The position numbers were made by a program, and so were the translations under genes. 34,869 bases of DNA from a bacterium OM1 bin76 (GTDB lineage Bacteria > Actinomycetota > Acidimicrobiia > Spongiisociales > ZC4RG35): NCBI GenBank assembly GCA_002238785.1, contig MPNA01000031.1, positions 1 through 34,869 on the forward strand, read 5' to 3'. The notes below the pieces were generated by a model. The model was given only the letters and a program-made list of their open reading frames with translations. It was not told the DNA's origin and made no database searches. Positions 15,754-23,365 of this stretch are shown one piece after another. Position 1 is the first letter of the stretch. Every line of letters begins with the position of its first letter.

Positions 15754-17240
15754 ACGTTGAACACCCCCAACCGAGCCGCAAGAGCCTGTTTGGCCTGAGC
15801 GCTGATCGCCAAAAGAAAAGTGTCAAGTGGCAAGGTCCCCACTCCGGACTCGGTTTCTTCTGCATGAATGACTGCAGCCTGCGGCGTTATGAGGTAACTG
15901 TTGCCACGAAACCGGGGAAACCGTCGGATCAGGGCACGCAGGCCTTTTTGGCTGTGACGGGCCGACGAGCCGATCTCAAAGGCCAATGGTTGTCGAGGGT
16001 CCTCATAGATCAGATCCACTTCAAGGCTCCCGCTGCGCCAATAATGGAGGCGAACCATGGTCTGGGCGGCCAGGGTGCGTATTGAGGTGGCTACCAGATT
16101 CTCGAGCAGCAAACCGAGTTCGGCAGGGTCAGAGAGCGGAGCGATCCCGCGTTGTAAGGCTGCGTTTCTTACTGCGCTGTCCACAAAGTAAAGCTTGCGA
16201 CCCCTCCTCTGGATCTTGGCTTCGCTTCCTGCATAGTTGGTGAGGGTGAAGACAAGGAAAGCGCGATCGAGATACGAGAGATACCGATCAAAGGTAGGTT
16301 GGGCTATGCCCAGATTGCTACTGATACTTGAAGGCGACAAGACGCCGGTCATCTGGCCCGCCAGCACATAGAGCAAACGTTCCAAGTCCATGGGGTCGTT
16401 GACGCCGAATGACTGAGGTATGTCCTTGTAGACGGTGCGTTCGATGGCATCCCGGCGGAGAACCTGCTGTGACCTGAGCATGAGCTCCCAAGTGTCGGTC
16501 TCCTGCCATGTTTCCTGGTCAGGGCTCAATGGAGTCAGAAGTTCGGGAAAGCCACCCACCAGCATGAACATCTGGCGTTTTTTCTGGAGTTCTACTCTGG
16601 GCGGTTGGCCCATCGGCAGGCGTTGCAGCGTTTCGGCCAGGGTGGCGCCGAGGTCAACAGGTTGGGGTTCGCCGATCAGGTCAAGGAGTTCGCCGAACGT
16701 AAACGGCATTAGGTATTGGTCTTCCCAGCGTCCTACTCCGCTTTCGTGACGACGTTCCCTCAGAGCCGCGGTGGCGCTTGAGGTTGCCGCGATCCGCACA
16801 GGCCACTGCTCGTCATAGAAGGTCTTCAACCACAGATCCCAGGACTTGGCGTATACCAGTTCGTCCAACATCAGGAAGACCGGCCGGTCACTGGTGGCGT
16901 CACTTGAGGACAGGACGGCTCGAACCAAATCGCCGAGATCCGCTTGAATGAGCAGAGGATGATCCATTCTGAGCCACCAGATCCGCTCGACGGGTATGCC
17001 TTGTTCCAGCAAAGCACGTACGGTCTGGTACAGAACGGTGGTGTTCCCCACCCGGCGAGGCCCTAGCACCAGCTGGAATCGACGGGGGTGGTTTTGGAGA
17101 AGCCTTCTCCAGAGCAGTTGAGCAAAGGGACGTTGGGTCTTGGGGGCAAGGGAGATGGGGACCGATGCGTGGGCATACCAAGGGTTCTGCTCTTGGAGCA
17201 CCTGCGACAAGGCCCTCGGGCCAGGGGTCCATCTAACCAC
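15750..17240 (-). CDS. AAA-type ATPase with DUF4143 domain, degenerate at both active sites
   Basis: A 496-residue protein of the AAA_14/DUF4143 family, usually a P-loop ATPase fused to a restriction-endonuclease-like domain. The P-loop reads 'GPRRVGNTT' (60-68): the essential Lys is Asn66 (codon AAC). The Walker B region 'VFLMLDELVY' keeps D126 and E127. The C-terminal nuclease-like motif has D409 and E422, but the usual 'ExK' reads 'EIG', so that Lys is missing too. The frame is full length with no stops. The GTG start has GGGAGG about 8 bases upstream. The gene leads a minus-strand operon with the methyltransferase and hydratase. It may be a non-hydrolysing binding protein or an early-decaying gene. 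Confidence 0.85.
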   Translation of the reverse strand: MVRWTPGPRALSQVLQEQNPWYAHASVPISLAPKTQRPFAQLLWRRLLQNHPRRFQLVLGPRRVGNTTVLYQTVRALLEQGIPVERIWWLRMDHPLLIQADLGDLVRAVLSSSDATSDRPVFLMLDELVYAKSWDLWLKTFYDEQWPVRIAATSSATAALRERRHESGVGRWEDQYLMPFTFGELLDLIGEPQPVDLGATLAETLQRLPMGQPPRVELQKKRQMFMLVGGFPELLTPLSPDQETWQETDTWELMLRSQQVLRRDAIERTVYKDIPQSFGVNDPMDLERLLYVLAGQMTGVLSPSSISSNLGIAQPTFDRYLSYLDRAFLVFTLTNYAGSEAKIQRRGRKLYFVDSAVRNAALQRGIAPLSDPAELGLLLENLVATSIRTLAAQTMVRLHYWRSGSLEVDLIYEDPRQPLAFEIGSSARHSQKGLRALIRRFPRFRGNSYLITPQAAVIHAEETESGVGTLPLDTFLLAISAQAKQALAARLGVFNV

Positions 17241-17292
17241 TCGGATTGCCTCCCATGTTTGCTAATCTGCAAATAGAATCCACTGGCTGTAT

Positions 17293-17309
17293 GTTATTTG
17301 GCGAATAAC
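17293..17309 (-). promoter_or_regulatory. Dyad-symmetric operator candidate upstream of the DUF4143 gene
   Basis: Arms 17293-17298 and 17304-17309 are exact reverse complements around a 5-base centre, in a locally AT-rich stretch 53 bases before the GTG start. A second, shorter dyad (TTTGC/GCAAA, about 17259-17274) lies between it and the gene. The position fits a promoter or operator. The protein that binds it is unknown. Confidence 0.45.
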
Positions 17310-17347
17310 CAATTCGGCCCCCCATTCGATTTGGTTAGAAGGGGCTG

Positions 17348-18763
17348 CTACCAGGTGAAGGGGCGGTCCACTCCGGCCAGTTTGACGCCGGTCAGGGCCG
17401 AGGAGTCGAGCGACAGGGCCCGCAGGTCCTCCATCTCCAGGTTGTGAACGCTTGACTTGCCGCAGGCCTTGGCCAGCATGGTGATCTCCATGGTCATGGC
17501 GGTCAGGTAACGCGCCACCCGGTCGGCGGCGGGGTCGACATGCAGACGGGTCTCCAAGAAGGGATCCTGGGTGGTGATCCCCACCGGGCATCGGCCGGTG
17601 TGGCAGTGGTGACACTTACCCGGGGAGGTGCCGATCTTCTGGTAGTCCTCGAGGTAACGGGGGGAGTTGCACCCCAGCGCCATGAGGGCGGCGGTTCCGA
17701 TCATCACCGCATCGGCGCCCAGCGCCAGCGCCTTGGCGGCGTCGGTGCCGTTCCGGATGCCTCCGGCCGCCACCAGTTTCACCTCTCCGGACATGCCGCT
17801 TTCCTCCAGGGCTTCCCGGGCGGCGGGAATGGCGGTCATGGTGGGGATGCCGGTGTGGTCCAGGAGCAGTTCGGGGGAGGCCCCGGTTCCACCCTCGGCG
17901 CCGTCCAGCACGATCACGTCGGCCACCTTGGCGGCCATGGCCACGTCGAAACGGGGGCGGGTGGCACCCAGTTTCACGAAGATCGGGATACGGTAGTCGG
18001 TGGCTTCGCGGAGTTCCTCGATCTTGATCAGCAGATCGTCGGCGCCCAGGAAGTCGGGATGCCGCACGGTGGAGCGCTGGTCCACGCCGACCGGCAGGGA
18101 ACGCATCCGGGCCACCCGGTCGGAGATCTTCATGCCCAACAGCAACCCTCCGGTGCCCGGCTTGGCGCCCTGGCCGATCACGATCTCGATCCCGTCAGCC
18201 TGCCGCAGGTGTTCCAGGTCCAACCCGTAGCGGGACGGAGTCATCTGGTAGACCATGGTCTTGGAGGCCTCCCGCTCTTCTGGCAGCATGCCTCCCTCGC
18301 CGCTGCAGGTCATGGTGCCCACCTTGGACGCTCCCCGGCCCAATGCCGCCTTGGCGGAGGCGGACAGCGCCCCGAACGACATGGAGGCGATGTAGATCGG
18401 GATGTCCAGTTCTATGGGGTTGGAGACCAGGCCCGGTCGGTCGCCCAGCACCGTCTTGGTATCACAACTCTCCCGGTATCCCTCCAGGGGAAGCCGGGTG
18501 GCGGTGGCGGGGACGAACACCAGGTCGTTCCAGTTGGCCATCCTCCGGTTGGCAGTGGTGAAGCCCCGGATCTGGTACCGGCCCAGCCTGGACATGGCAT
18601 GGATGTCGGCGATGTCCTTGGGAGTCCAGCGGATGCTCTCCCCGTGGTCGTAAGAGGTGGGGATGCCCGCCGGTCGACCGTCCACGGCGCCGTCGCGGAG
18701 AGCCACCAGATCCTCGTGGGAGAGTCCGTTGGGAGAGTCGTTAATGCTCAGATCATCAGCCAT
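17348..18763 (-). CDS. FMN/Fe-S glutamate synthase-like subunit (MgsC/GlxD type)
   Basis: This 471-residue protein corresponds to the FMN-binding synthase domain of the glutamate synthase large subunit. Features in order are 'IPIYIASMSFGALSASAKAALGRG' near 121-144 (read as the barrel start), 'CSGEGGMLPEE' (153-163), 'QGAKPGTGGLL' (198-208), 'VKLGATRP' (263-270), 'LDGAEGGTGASPE' (286-298), 'AAGGIRNGTDAAKALALGAD' and a 3Fe-4S cluster motif with C384, C387 and C392 ('CHHCHTGRCPVG'). In the split N-methylglutamate synthase (MgsABC) and GlxBCD systems this subunit carries the transfer of glutamine-derived nitrogen onto a 2-oxo acid. Its start overlaps the GXGXG gene by 16 bases. Which amine or keto acid is used is not readable from sequence. 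Confidence 0.9.
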   Translation of the reverse strand: MADDLSINDSPNGLSHEDLVALRDGAVDGRPAGIPTSYDHGESIRWTPKDIADIHAMSRLGRYQIRGFTTANRRMANWNDLVFVPATATRLPLEGYRESCDTKTVLGDRPGLVSNPIELDIPIYIASMSFGALSASAKAALGRGASKVGTMTCSGEGGMLPEEREASKTMVYQMTPSRYGLDLEHLRQADGIEIVIGQGAKPGTGGLLLGMKISDRVARMRSLPVGVDQRSTVRHPDFLGADDLLIKIEELREATDYRIPIFVKLGATRPRFDVAMAAKVADVIVLDGAEGGTGASPELLLDHTGIPTMTAIPAAREALEESGMSGEVKLVAAGGIRNGTDAAKALALGADAVMIGTAALMALGCNSPRYLEDYQKIGTSPGKCHHCHTGRCPVGITTQDPFLETRLHVDPAADRVARYLTAMTMEITMLAKACGKSSVHNLEMEDLRALSLDSSALTGVKLAGVDRPFTW

Positions 18764-19440
18764 GCGGAGGAGTCCCTACTTTCGAAATACCACAGTCGCT
18801 GCCCCGACACGACCTTCTTCCAGTCCCGCGTGGAGTCTGCCAGGCCCAGCCCATCCAGAAGTTCTTCCACTTCTGCCACCTCCTCGGCCGGCGGCTCCAC
18901 CGGATGGCTGTCCACCCCCAGTGACTTGATGTCGCCAGCCACCCACACGGCGCCCTCCCAGAGGGAGTCGCCGGTGGCGTCACCGGCGTCGCCCAGGGTG
19001 ATGATCCGGCCGGTGTGAGCCATGAACCCGCTCAGATAGCCGATGTTGCCCTCCACCACGATGTCCCCACCCTTCTGCGCCACCCCGCAACGCGGTCCTG
19101 CACTGCCCTTTATATGGATCAGGCCACCCCGCATCGAAGCGCCCACGCTCATCCCCGCATACCCGTCGATGGTGATCTTCCCCCTCGCCATGGCCTCTCC
19201 CACCCCCCATCCGCAATCTCCCTCCACATGGATCACGCCGCCGCTGTTGAGCCCGCCGCAGTAGTATCCGACGTTGCCGAGGATGCGCACCGGAGTGTCC
19301 TCGGTGAGCGCCACCGCCAGGTTGTGCCGGGAGAGGGGATCGGTGACCACGATCTCGGTGGCGGTGGACGCCAGGGCGCGGATCTCCCGGTTTATCTGCC
19401 GAAGAGGTCGGTCTCCGACTTCAACGGTGACCACCGTCAT
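18748..19440 (-). CDS. GXGXG-domain glutamate synthase-like subunit (MgsB/GlxC type)
   Basis: A 230-residue protein equal to the C-terminal beta-helix domain of glutamate synthase. The ATG at 19440 overlaps the amidotransferase stop by four bases (ATGA); the longer open frame upstream is a shadow. It shows the repeated turns of the right-handed beta-helix: 'GNVGYYCGGLNSGGVIHVEG', 'GDCGWGVGEAMARGKITIDG', 'GMSVGASMRGGLIHIKG', 'GPRCGVAQKGGDIVVEG' and 'GYLSGFMAHTGRIITLGDAG'. The domain is structural and holds the other two active domains together. The last 40 residues form an acidic helix. It is the middle gene of the split glutamate synthase trio. Confidence 0.9.
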   Translation of the reverse strand: MTVVTVEVGDRPLRQINREIRALASTATEIVVTDPLSRHNLAVALTEDTPVRILGNVGYYCGGLNSGGVIHVEGDCGWGVGEAMARGKITIDGYAGMSVGASMRGGLIHIKGSAGPRCGVAQKGGDIVVEGNIGYLSGFMAHTGRIITLGDAGDATGDSLWEGAVWVAGDIKSLGVDSHPVEPPAEEVAEVEELLDGLGLADSTRDWKKVVSGQRLWYFESRDSSAWLMI

Positions 19441-20384
19441 GCGGCAATGGCCTTGGCCGGCCGGCACGCCCAGGTGGTGTATTCGGCGGGCCCGTCGTAA
19501 TTGATCACCGGATGGTGCTTTCGGTAGACCTTGCGGACCGCCTGCTCTTCGGTGGCGGTGGCCATGTTGCCGTTTTCGGAGATCTCCGCCAGCGGCTTGA
19601 TGGCCCACCTGTCCTTGGCCATCCCCATCTCGTAGGGGGTGGTGGCCAGGTAGGTGAACACCCCGTCCATCTCGGTGAGGGACAGCTTCAGGGCGTCTTC
19701 CAGGGTGAGCCCGCGGCTCATCTGATCGGAGATCCACACCGCGATCATCTCCGAGTCGTTGTCGGTGTAGAACCGGTATCCCTGCCGGGTCAGCCGGTAG
19801 CGGGTCAGCCAGTAATTGGTGAGCTGGCCGTTGTGGACGATGGCAATGTCGGGGAACGGGCGCGCCCAGAAGGGGTGCGAGGCGGTGGGGTACACCTTGG
19901 ACTCGGTTGCCATGCGGGCGTTGGCGATGCCATGGGTGCCGATGTAGCTCCCCAGGTCGTGCTTCTCCATCACCTCTTCGGCGTTGCCCACGTCCTTGAC
20001 GATCTCCAGGGTTCTACCCACCGACTGGATCTCGAATCCCGCGATGGCGTCGGCCTCCTCCAGCCACTCGGCGAACTCCGCAGTGGGTTCGGACATGGTC
20101 ATTCTCACCGAGACATGCCGCTGCTTCAAACTGTCCCAGGTGGGGTCGGAGAGAAAGTCCGATCCATAGTCCTTCAGAATGGAATGGAAAGTCTCCAGGT
20201 CCTGGTCGAGGCGGCGCCGGTTCATGCTGACCACCCGCACCACGTAACCCTCCGGCAGGGCGGGGCCGTACATGGCGAACCCGGTGGAGTCGCTTCCCCT
20301 GTGGGCCATGGCCTGCATCATGGCCACCAGATCGGCCCCCACCGGACCCGGTTCAGAGAGGATTCTTCCTGCTATTCCGCACAT
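19437..20384 (-). CDS. Class II glutamine amidotransferase subunit (MgsA/GlxB type)
   Basis: A 315-residue Ntn-type glutaminase that releases ammonia from glutamine for the synthase partner. After removal of Met1 the chain begins 'CGIAGRI', with Cys2 the nucleophile. Other family landmarks are 'AMAHRGSDSTGFAMYG' (25-40), 'GTHGIANARMATES' near 149 and 'IAIVHNGQLTNY' near 181-192. 'YTDNDSEMIAVWI' follows further on. It is the first gene of the trio amidotransferase, GXGXG and FMN subunits, which are joined by short overlaps. No glutamine synthetase or gamma-glutamylmethylamide synthetase gene is in the window, which would normally clarify whether the trio makes N-methylglutamate. Confidence 0.9.
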   Translation of the reverse strand: MCGIAGRILSEPGPVGADLVAMMQAMAHRGSDSTGFAMYGPALPEGYVVRVVSMNRRRLDQDLETFHSILKDYGSDFLSDPTWDSLKQRHVSVRMTMSEPTAEFAEWLEEADAIAGFEIQSVGRTLEIVKDVGNAEEVMEKHDLGSYIGTHGIANARMATESKVYPTASHPFWARPFPDIAIVHNGQLTNYWLTRYRLTRQGYRFYTDNDSEMIAVWISDQMSRGLTLEDALKLSLTEMDGVFTYLATTPYEMGMAKDRWAIKPLAEISENGNMATATEEQAVRKVYRKHHPVINYDGPAEYTTWACRPAKAIAA

Positions 20385-20446
20385 GGGTCGGACTCCTTAG
20401 GTTCTATTTGATCCACTGAATTCTAGTTGAAGGTCAACCGGCCTTT

Positions 20447-21034
20447 TTACTCCCCGCAGATCTCGGTGAGACGGAGCAGCAACTGCAGTTGCGCATCGGC
20501 CTCGTCCTGGCGGATCGGCACCGTGTAGGGGGGCATGGGCGGGATGAATATGGCGGTAATGGTGCCCGGCAGCGGGATGATCTCCACCCTCTGCCCGTTC
20601 GGCCCCAGCAGCAGCCGAACGTGTCTCAATTCCCCCTTCGGAATCAGTTTCCGAACCTCCGAATCGCGGTTGGCCCGATCCGCGGCGGCCTGGGCGAACC
20701 CCTCCTGGGAGCGGGTGGTGAAGCGGTTGCGTTTGAAGTGGTAGGCGACGCGCTCCGGCTTCGGGCCGGGGTCTCCCCGTACCGTTACCCACAGGGTGTC
20801 CAGCAGTGCTCCGAAGATGCGGACCCGGCCGGTGAATCCCACCGCCATGCGCACCTCGTCGTCCAGCCGGGCTCTTACCTGGCGGTGTCCCTCGGCCACC
20901 TCGTAGTCGATGCCGAACTTATCCAACGCCGCCCGGGGCTCTTCCAGAATGCGCCGCCGCCGGGTTTCGTACAGCCCCGACATGCGCCTGCGCATGTTGA
21001 ACATGGAAGGCTGGCGAGGCTGGGGATCACTCAC
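20447..21034 (-). CDS. Uncharacterised 195-residue protein upstream of the split glutamate synthase trio
   Basis: I do not recognise this family. The protein begins with a basic segment ('MRRRMSGLYETRRRRILEEPR', residues 14-34), continues with a mixed alpha/beta region containing 'VRARLDDEVRMAVGFTGRVRI', and ends with Pro-rich 'LPGTITAIFIPPMPPYTVPI' and a Gln/Leu helix. There is no signal peptide, membrane segment or metal-binding Cys/His cluster. It lies 62 bases before the amidotransferase on the same strand and is probably cotranscribed with it. It could be a scaffold or regulator for the amidotransferase complex, but that is a guess from position only. Confidence 0.7.
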   Translation of the reverse strand: MSDPQPRQPSMFNMRRRMSGLYETRRRRILEEPRAALDKFGIDYEVAEGHRQVRARLDDEVRMAVGFTGRVRIFGALLDTLWVTVRGDPGPKPERVAYHFKRNRFTTRSQEGFAQAAADRANRDSEVRKLIPKGELRHVRLLLGPNGQRVEIIPLPGTITAIFIPPMPPYTVPIRQDEADAQLQLLLRLTEICGE

Positions 21035-21106
21035 ATCGAAACCATGCGATTCACAGAATCAATGGTATCTGTCGAACCCGGTGGGGACCCACCCCGCCAA
21101 GAAAGC

Positions 21107-21139
21107 GAGGAGGCCCACGCAAGGTGCGTGAGCCTCCTC
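21107..21139 (-). terminator. Hairpin after the amino-acid permease gene
   Basis: An 8-bp outer stem (21107-21114 with 21132-21139), one mismatch and a 5-bp inner stem (21116-21120 with 21126-21130) close a 5-base loop. Read on the minus strand it lies 44 bases after the permease stop and is followed by a weakly T-rich stretch. It probably ends or attenuates transcription between the permease and the downstream unknown gene plus synthase trio. Confidence 0.6.
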
Positions 21140-21182
21140 TCAGAAAGGGTCGGATTGAGAATCAGTTGCGGCGCAACTCCTT

Positions 21183-22598
21183 TCAGCCTCCCATCCGGGC
21201 GGAGCCCTTCAGGGCGTAGGAAATCACCGCCGCGACCAGGGATCCCGCCAGGATCCAGATAGCCATGGGGAGGAAGATTTCGTGAGCCCCGGCGAAGGCC
21301 TGATAGATGCCGTAGATGGTGGCTAGAGCCCCGATGATGGGCACTATCAGCGGCAGGCGGAAGGGGCGATCCACATCGGGATCGTTCATCCGGCTGATGA
21401 TCACCAGCAGGTGGTACACCACGTACAGGATCAACCAGACGTAAGCGCCCGCGAAGATGAGGTCCACCACCGAACTGGCGTAGTTCCCCACGATCACGTA
21501 GACGACAGCGGTCGCGATGATGGCCGTCCACGGAGTGCGGTACCGCGGGTGCAGGTACGAAAAGACCCGGGAGAGCGGACCGAAGAAGTGGCCGTTGCGG
21601 GAGATCCCGTACAGGATGCGGGGCATGCCGGCATACACGATGGTCATCGAGGCGAAAGTGGCCAGCACGCTGGCTACCGCCATCAAGAGGCGTCCGCCGT
21701 CGCCCCAGAACTCGCGTCCCACGAACAACTGGGTGCAGTTGCCCGCACAACCGGAGGCCTCCAGTCCACTCTGCCAGGCGCCGGTCGGGTCGGTGCCGAG
21801 CACACCGAAGCCCATGAACAGCGAGGTGGCCAGGATGGCGACCAGGCCCCACACGATGCCCTTGGGGATCATGCGGCCCGGATCCTTGGTCTCCTCGGCG
21901 AGGGGACCGACGAACTCGATGCCGATGAACGACCAGATGGCGATGATGAGCCCGGCGGCTATCACCCCCTCGGAGCCGAACCAATCCCACATGCTGAGCC
22001 CCGCGTCCCAGTTGCTGGCGCTCCAGCCACCGGTGTTACCGGCGCCGAAGTACCCGAACAGACCGAAGATCCAACGGATGGCGAGCATCACCACCACCAC
22101 TAGCAACTCCACCCTGGCGAGGATTTGGATCCCCAGCAGGTTGGGGATGATCGCCAGGATGGTCATCCCGATGATCCAGGGGAGCAGGCTTTCTTCCATG
22201 ATGCTCAGGTCGTCGGAGACGAACAAGGCCCGCAATCCGAAGGCGCCGGCGTTGGTTTCCAGGGCGCCCACGAACCCGAACATCGCATAAAAGGAGAACC
22301 CGAGGAAGATTCCCGTTATGGCCGCCTTGGCGCCCTTGCCTCCGAAAGCGGCCGCCCCATAGTCGTAGAGCGCCCCCGCTTTCGGATAGGTCACCGCCAA
22401 CTCGGCGGCGGACAGGCCCAAGAGCAGATTGATTACAAAAGCCATCACCAAAGCCATGGCAAAGGCAGTGCCGATGCCGATCCACCCCTCAAAGTCCGAT
22501 ACCAGGGTGGAACTGGCTACTACCAGACCGACCCCGGCCATGAAGACATCCCGGGTAGAGAGCGCCTTGATAAGGCCCTGATCTGTACTAGAGGTCAA
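21183..22598 (-). CDS. APC-family amino-acid/amine permease
   Basis: A 471-residue integral membrane transporter with about 12 hydrophobic helices. The first helix region 'DVFMAGVGLVVASSTLVSDFEGW' and the downstream 'AELAVTYPKAGALYDYGAAAFG' are typical of the APC superfamily, close to the glutamate/GABA, ethanolamine and polyamine branches. 'IWSFIGIEFVGPLAEETKDP' is the conserved TM6-loop segment. A strong ribosome site (AAGGAGG, 4 bases before the ATG) is present. It sits between RidA and the split glutamate synthase trio and is divergent to the Xsc/aminotransferase operon, so it is a good candidate importer of the amino compound used there. The actual substrate cannot be read. Confidence 0.9.
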   Translation of the reverse strand: MTSSTDQGLIKALSTRDVFMAGVGLVVASSTLVSDFEGWIGIGTAFAMALVMAFVINLLLGLSAAELAVTYPKAGALYDYGAAAFGGKGAKAAITGIFLGFSFYAMFGFVGALETNAGAFGLRALFVSDDLSIMEESLLPWIIGMTILAIIPNLLGIQILARVELLVVVVMLAIRWIFGLFGYFGAGNTGGWSASNWDAGLSMWDWFGSEGVIAAGLIIAIWSFIGIEFVGPLAEETKDPGRMIPKGIVWGLVAILATSLFMGFGVLGTDPTGAWQSGLEASGCAGNCTQLFVGREFWGDGGRLLMAVASVLATFASMTIVYAGMPRILYGISRNGHFFGPLSRVFSYLHPRYRTPWTAIIATAVVYVIVGNYASSVVDLIFAGAYVWLILYVVYHLLVIISRMNDPDVDRPFRLPLIVPIIGALATIYGIYQAFAGAHEIFLPMAIWILAGSLVAAVISYALKGSARMGG

Positions 22599-22731
22599 TG
22601 GGTCCTCCTTACCGTAGCTACTAATGCTCGGCGAACCACCCGAGTCCGCCTCACTTGGTACCTGAAGGACTATACATATCCGCTCCCCCCGCGCTCAGGA
22701 AACCACCGGTTATTTCGGCAAAGCGCGACTG

Positions 22732-22779
22732 TTCTTTCACTGGGAGAAGCTGGGATTCTTTCACTGGGAGAAGCTGGGA
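22732..22779. repeat. 24-bp tandem direct repeat, two exact copies
   Basis: Bases 22732-22755 and 22756-22779 are identical. The pair lies 8 bases beyond the RidA stop on the minus strand, in the gap before the permease. The unit contains two copies of CTGGGA, giving it an inner repetitive look. It does not form a strong hairpin. Confidence 0.85.
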
Positions 22780-22786
22780 TGCCCCT

Positions 22787-23191
22787 TCAAGTCTCCATCT
22801 GGTCGATCAGTAACGCGTCCACTTCGATCTCGACCATCATGCCCTCCACCGTCAGGCCTGCCTCCACACCGGTCAGCACCGGCTCGATTCCCCGGAACCG
22901 CTCACCGTGGGCTCTGATGAAACCTCCGCCGGCCGCCGCCATGTCGGACAGAAAGGCGCGGGTTCGCACGATGTCGGAGAGCGACGCTCCCACTTCCGCC
23001 AGCGCCTGGTCGATGCGGTCCAGGATGTAGTGAGTCTGGGCATAGGCGTCCCCGGGGGCGTGGAGTTTCCCGCTGGGCTCGACCGCGGTGGTGCCAGCCA
23101 CGAACACGAAAGGCCCAACCCGCCGGGCTCGAACATAGCTCCCCACTTCTTCGAATCGCCCTCCCCCTCGGGCGGTGCGTATCACAACCAT
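22787..23191 (-). CDS. RidA-family (YjgF/YER057c/UK114) protein
   Basis: A 134-residue protein. RidA proteins hydrolyse reactive enamine/imine intermediates formed by PLP enzymes or amino-acid oxidation. The start is the ATG at 23191 with a GAAGG site upstream; the frame extends further back but without family sequence. Visible landmarks are 'VGPFVFVAGTTAVEPSGKL', 'GDAYAQTHYILDRIDQALAEVG' and 'VRTRAFLSDMAA', with the Arg expected in the ligand site, then 'GIEPVLTGVEAGLTVEGMMVEIEVDAL'. It is divergent from the mutase operon and precedes the permease on the same strand. Its presence suits a pathway with an aminotransferase and imine intermediates. Confidence 0.9.
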   Translation of the reverse strand: MVVIRTARGGGRFEEVGSYVRARRVGPFVFVAGTTAVEPSGKLHAPGDAYAQTHYILDRIDQALAEVGASLSDIVRTRAFLSDMAAAGGGFIRAHGERFRGIEPVLTGVEAGLTVEGMMVEIEVDALLIDQMET

Positions 23192-23365
23192 GGAACCGTG
23201 CCTTCTTACTCGAAAAAGAGCCGTTCCCCACTCTACTTGACCGGCCTCCACCGGTTCTGGCCTGAAGGGCGGTTGGCCCGCACCGTCCCTGCGGATGAAC
23301 ATGGTACGGGGGCATCGGGTGCTGTGAATCCTGGATAGGGAAGACCTGATAGCTGATGGGGTAAA
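23192..23365. promoter_or_regulatory. Divergent promoter region between RidA and the mutase operon
   Basis: This 174-base gap lies between two divergent transcription units that appear functionally related, so it should hold the control region of both. A TTGACC box (about 23236) and a small ACCGG/CCGGT dyad are visible, but no complete promoter with correct spacing. I cannot name the regulator. Confidence 0.4.

Noticed and set aside
17540-19018. 492-residue plus-strand frame opposite the FMN synthase subunit
   Set aside because: Gly/His-rich shadow spanning two well-supported minus-strand genes.
22732-22779. CRISPR array
   Set aside because: Only two adjacent 24-bp copies without spacers and no cas genes in the window.
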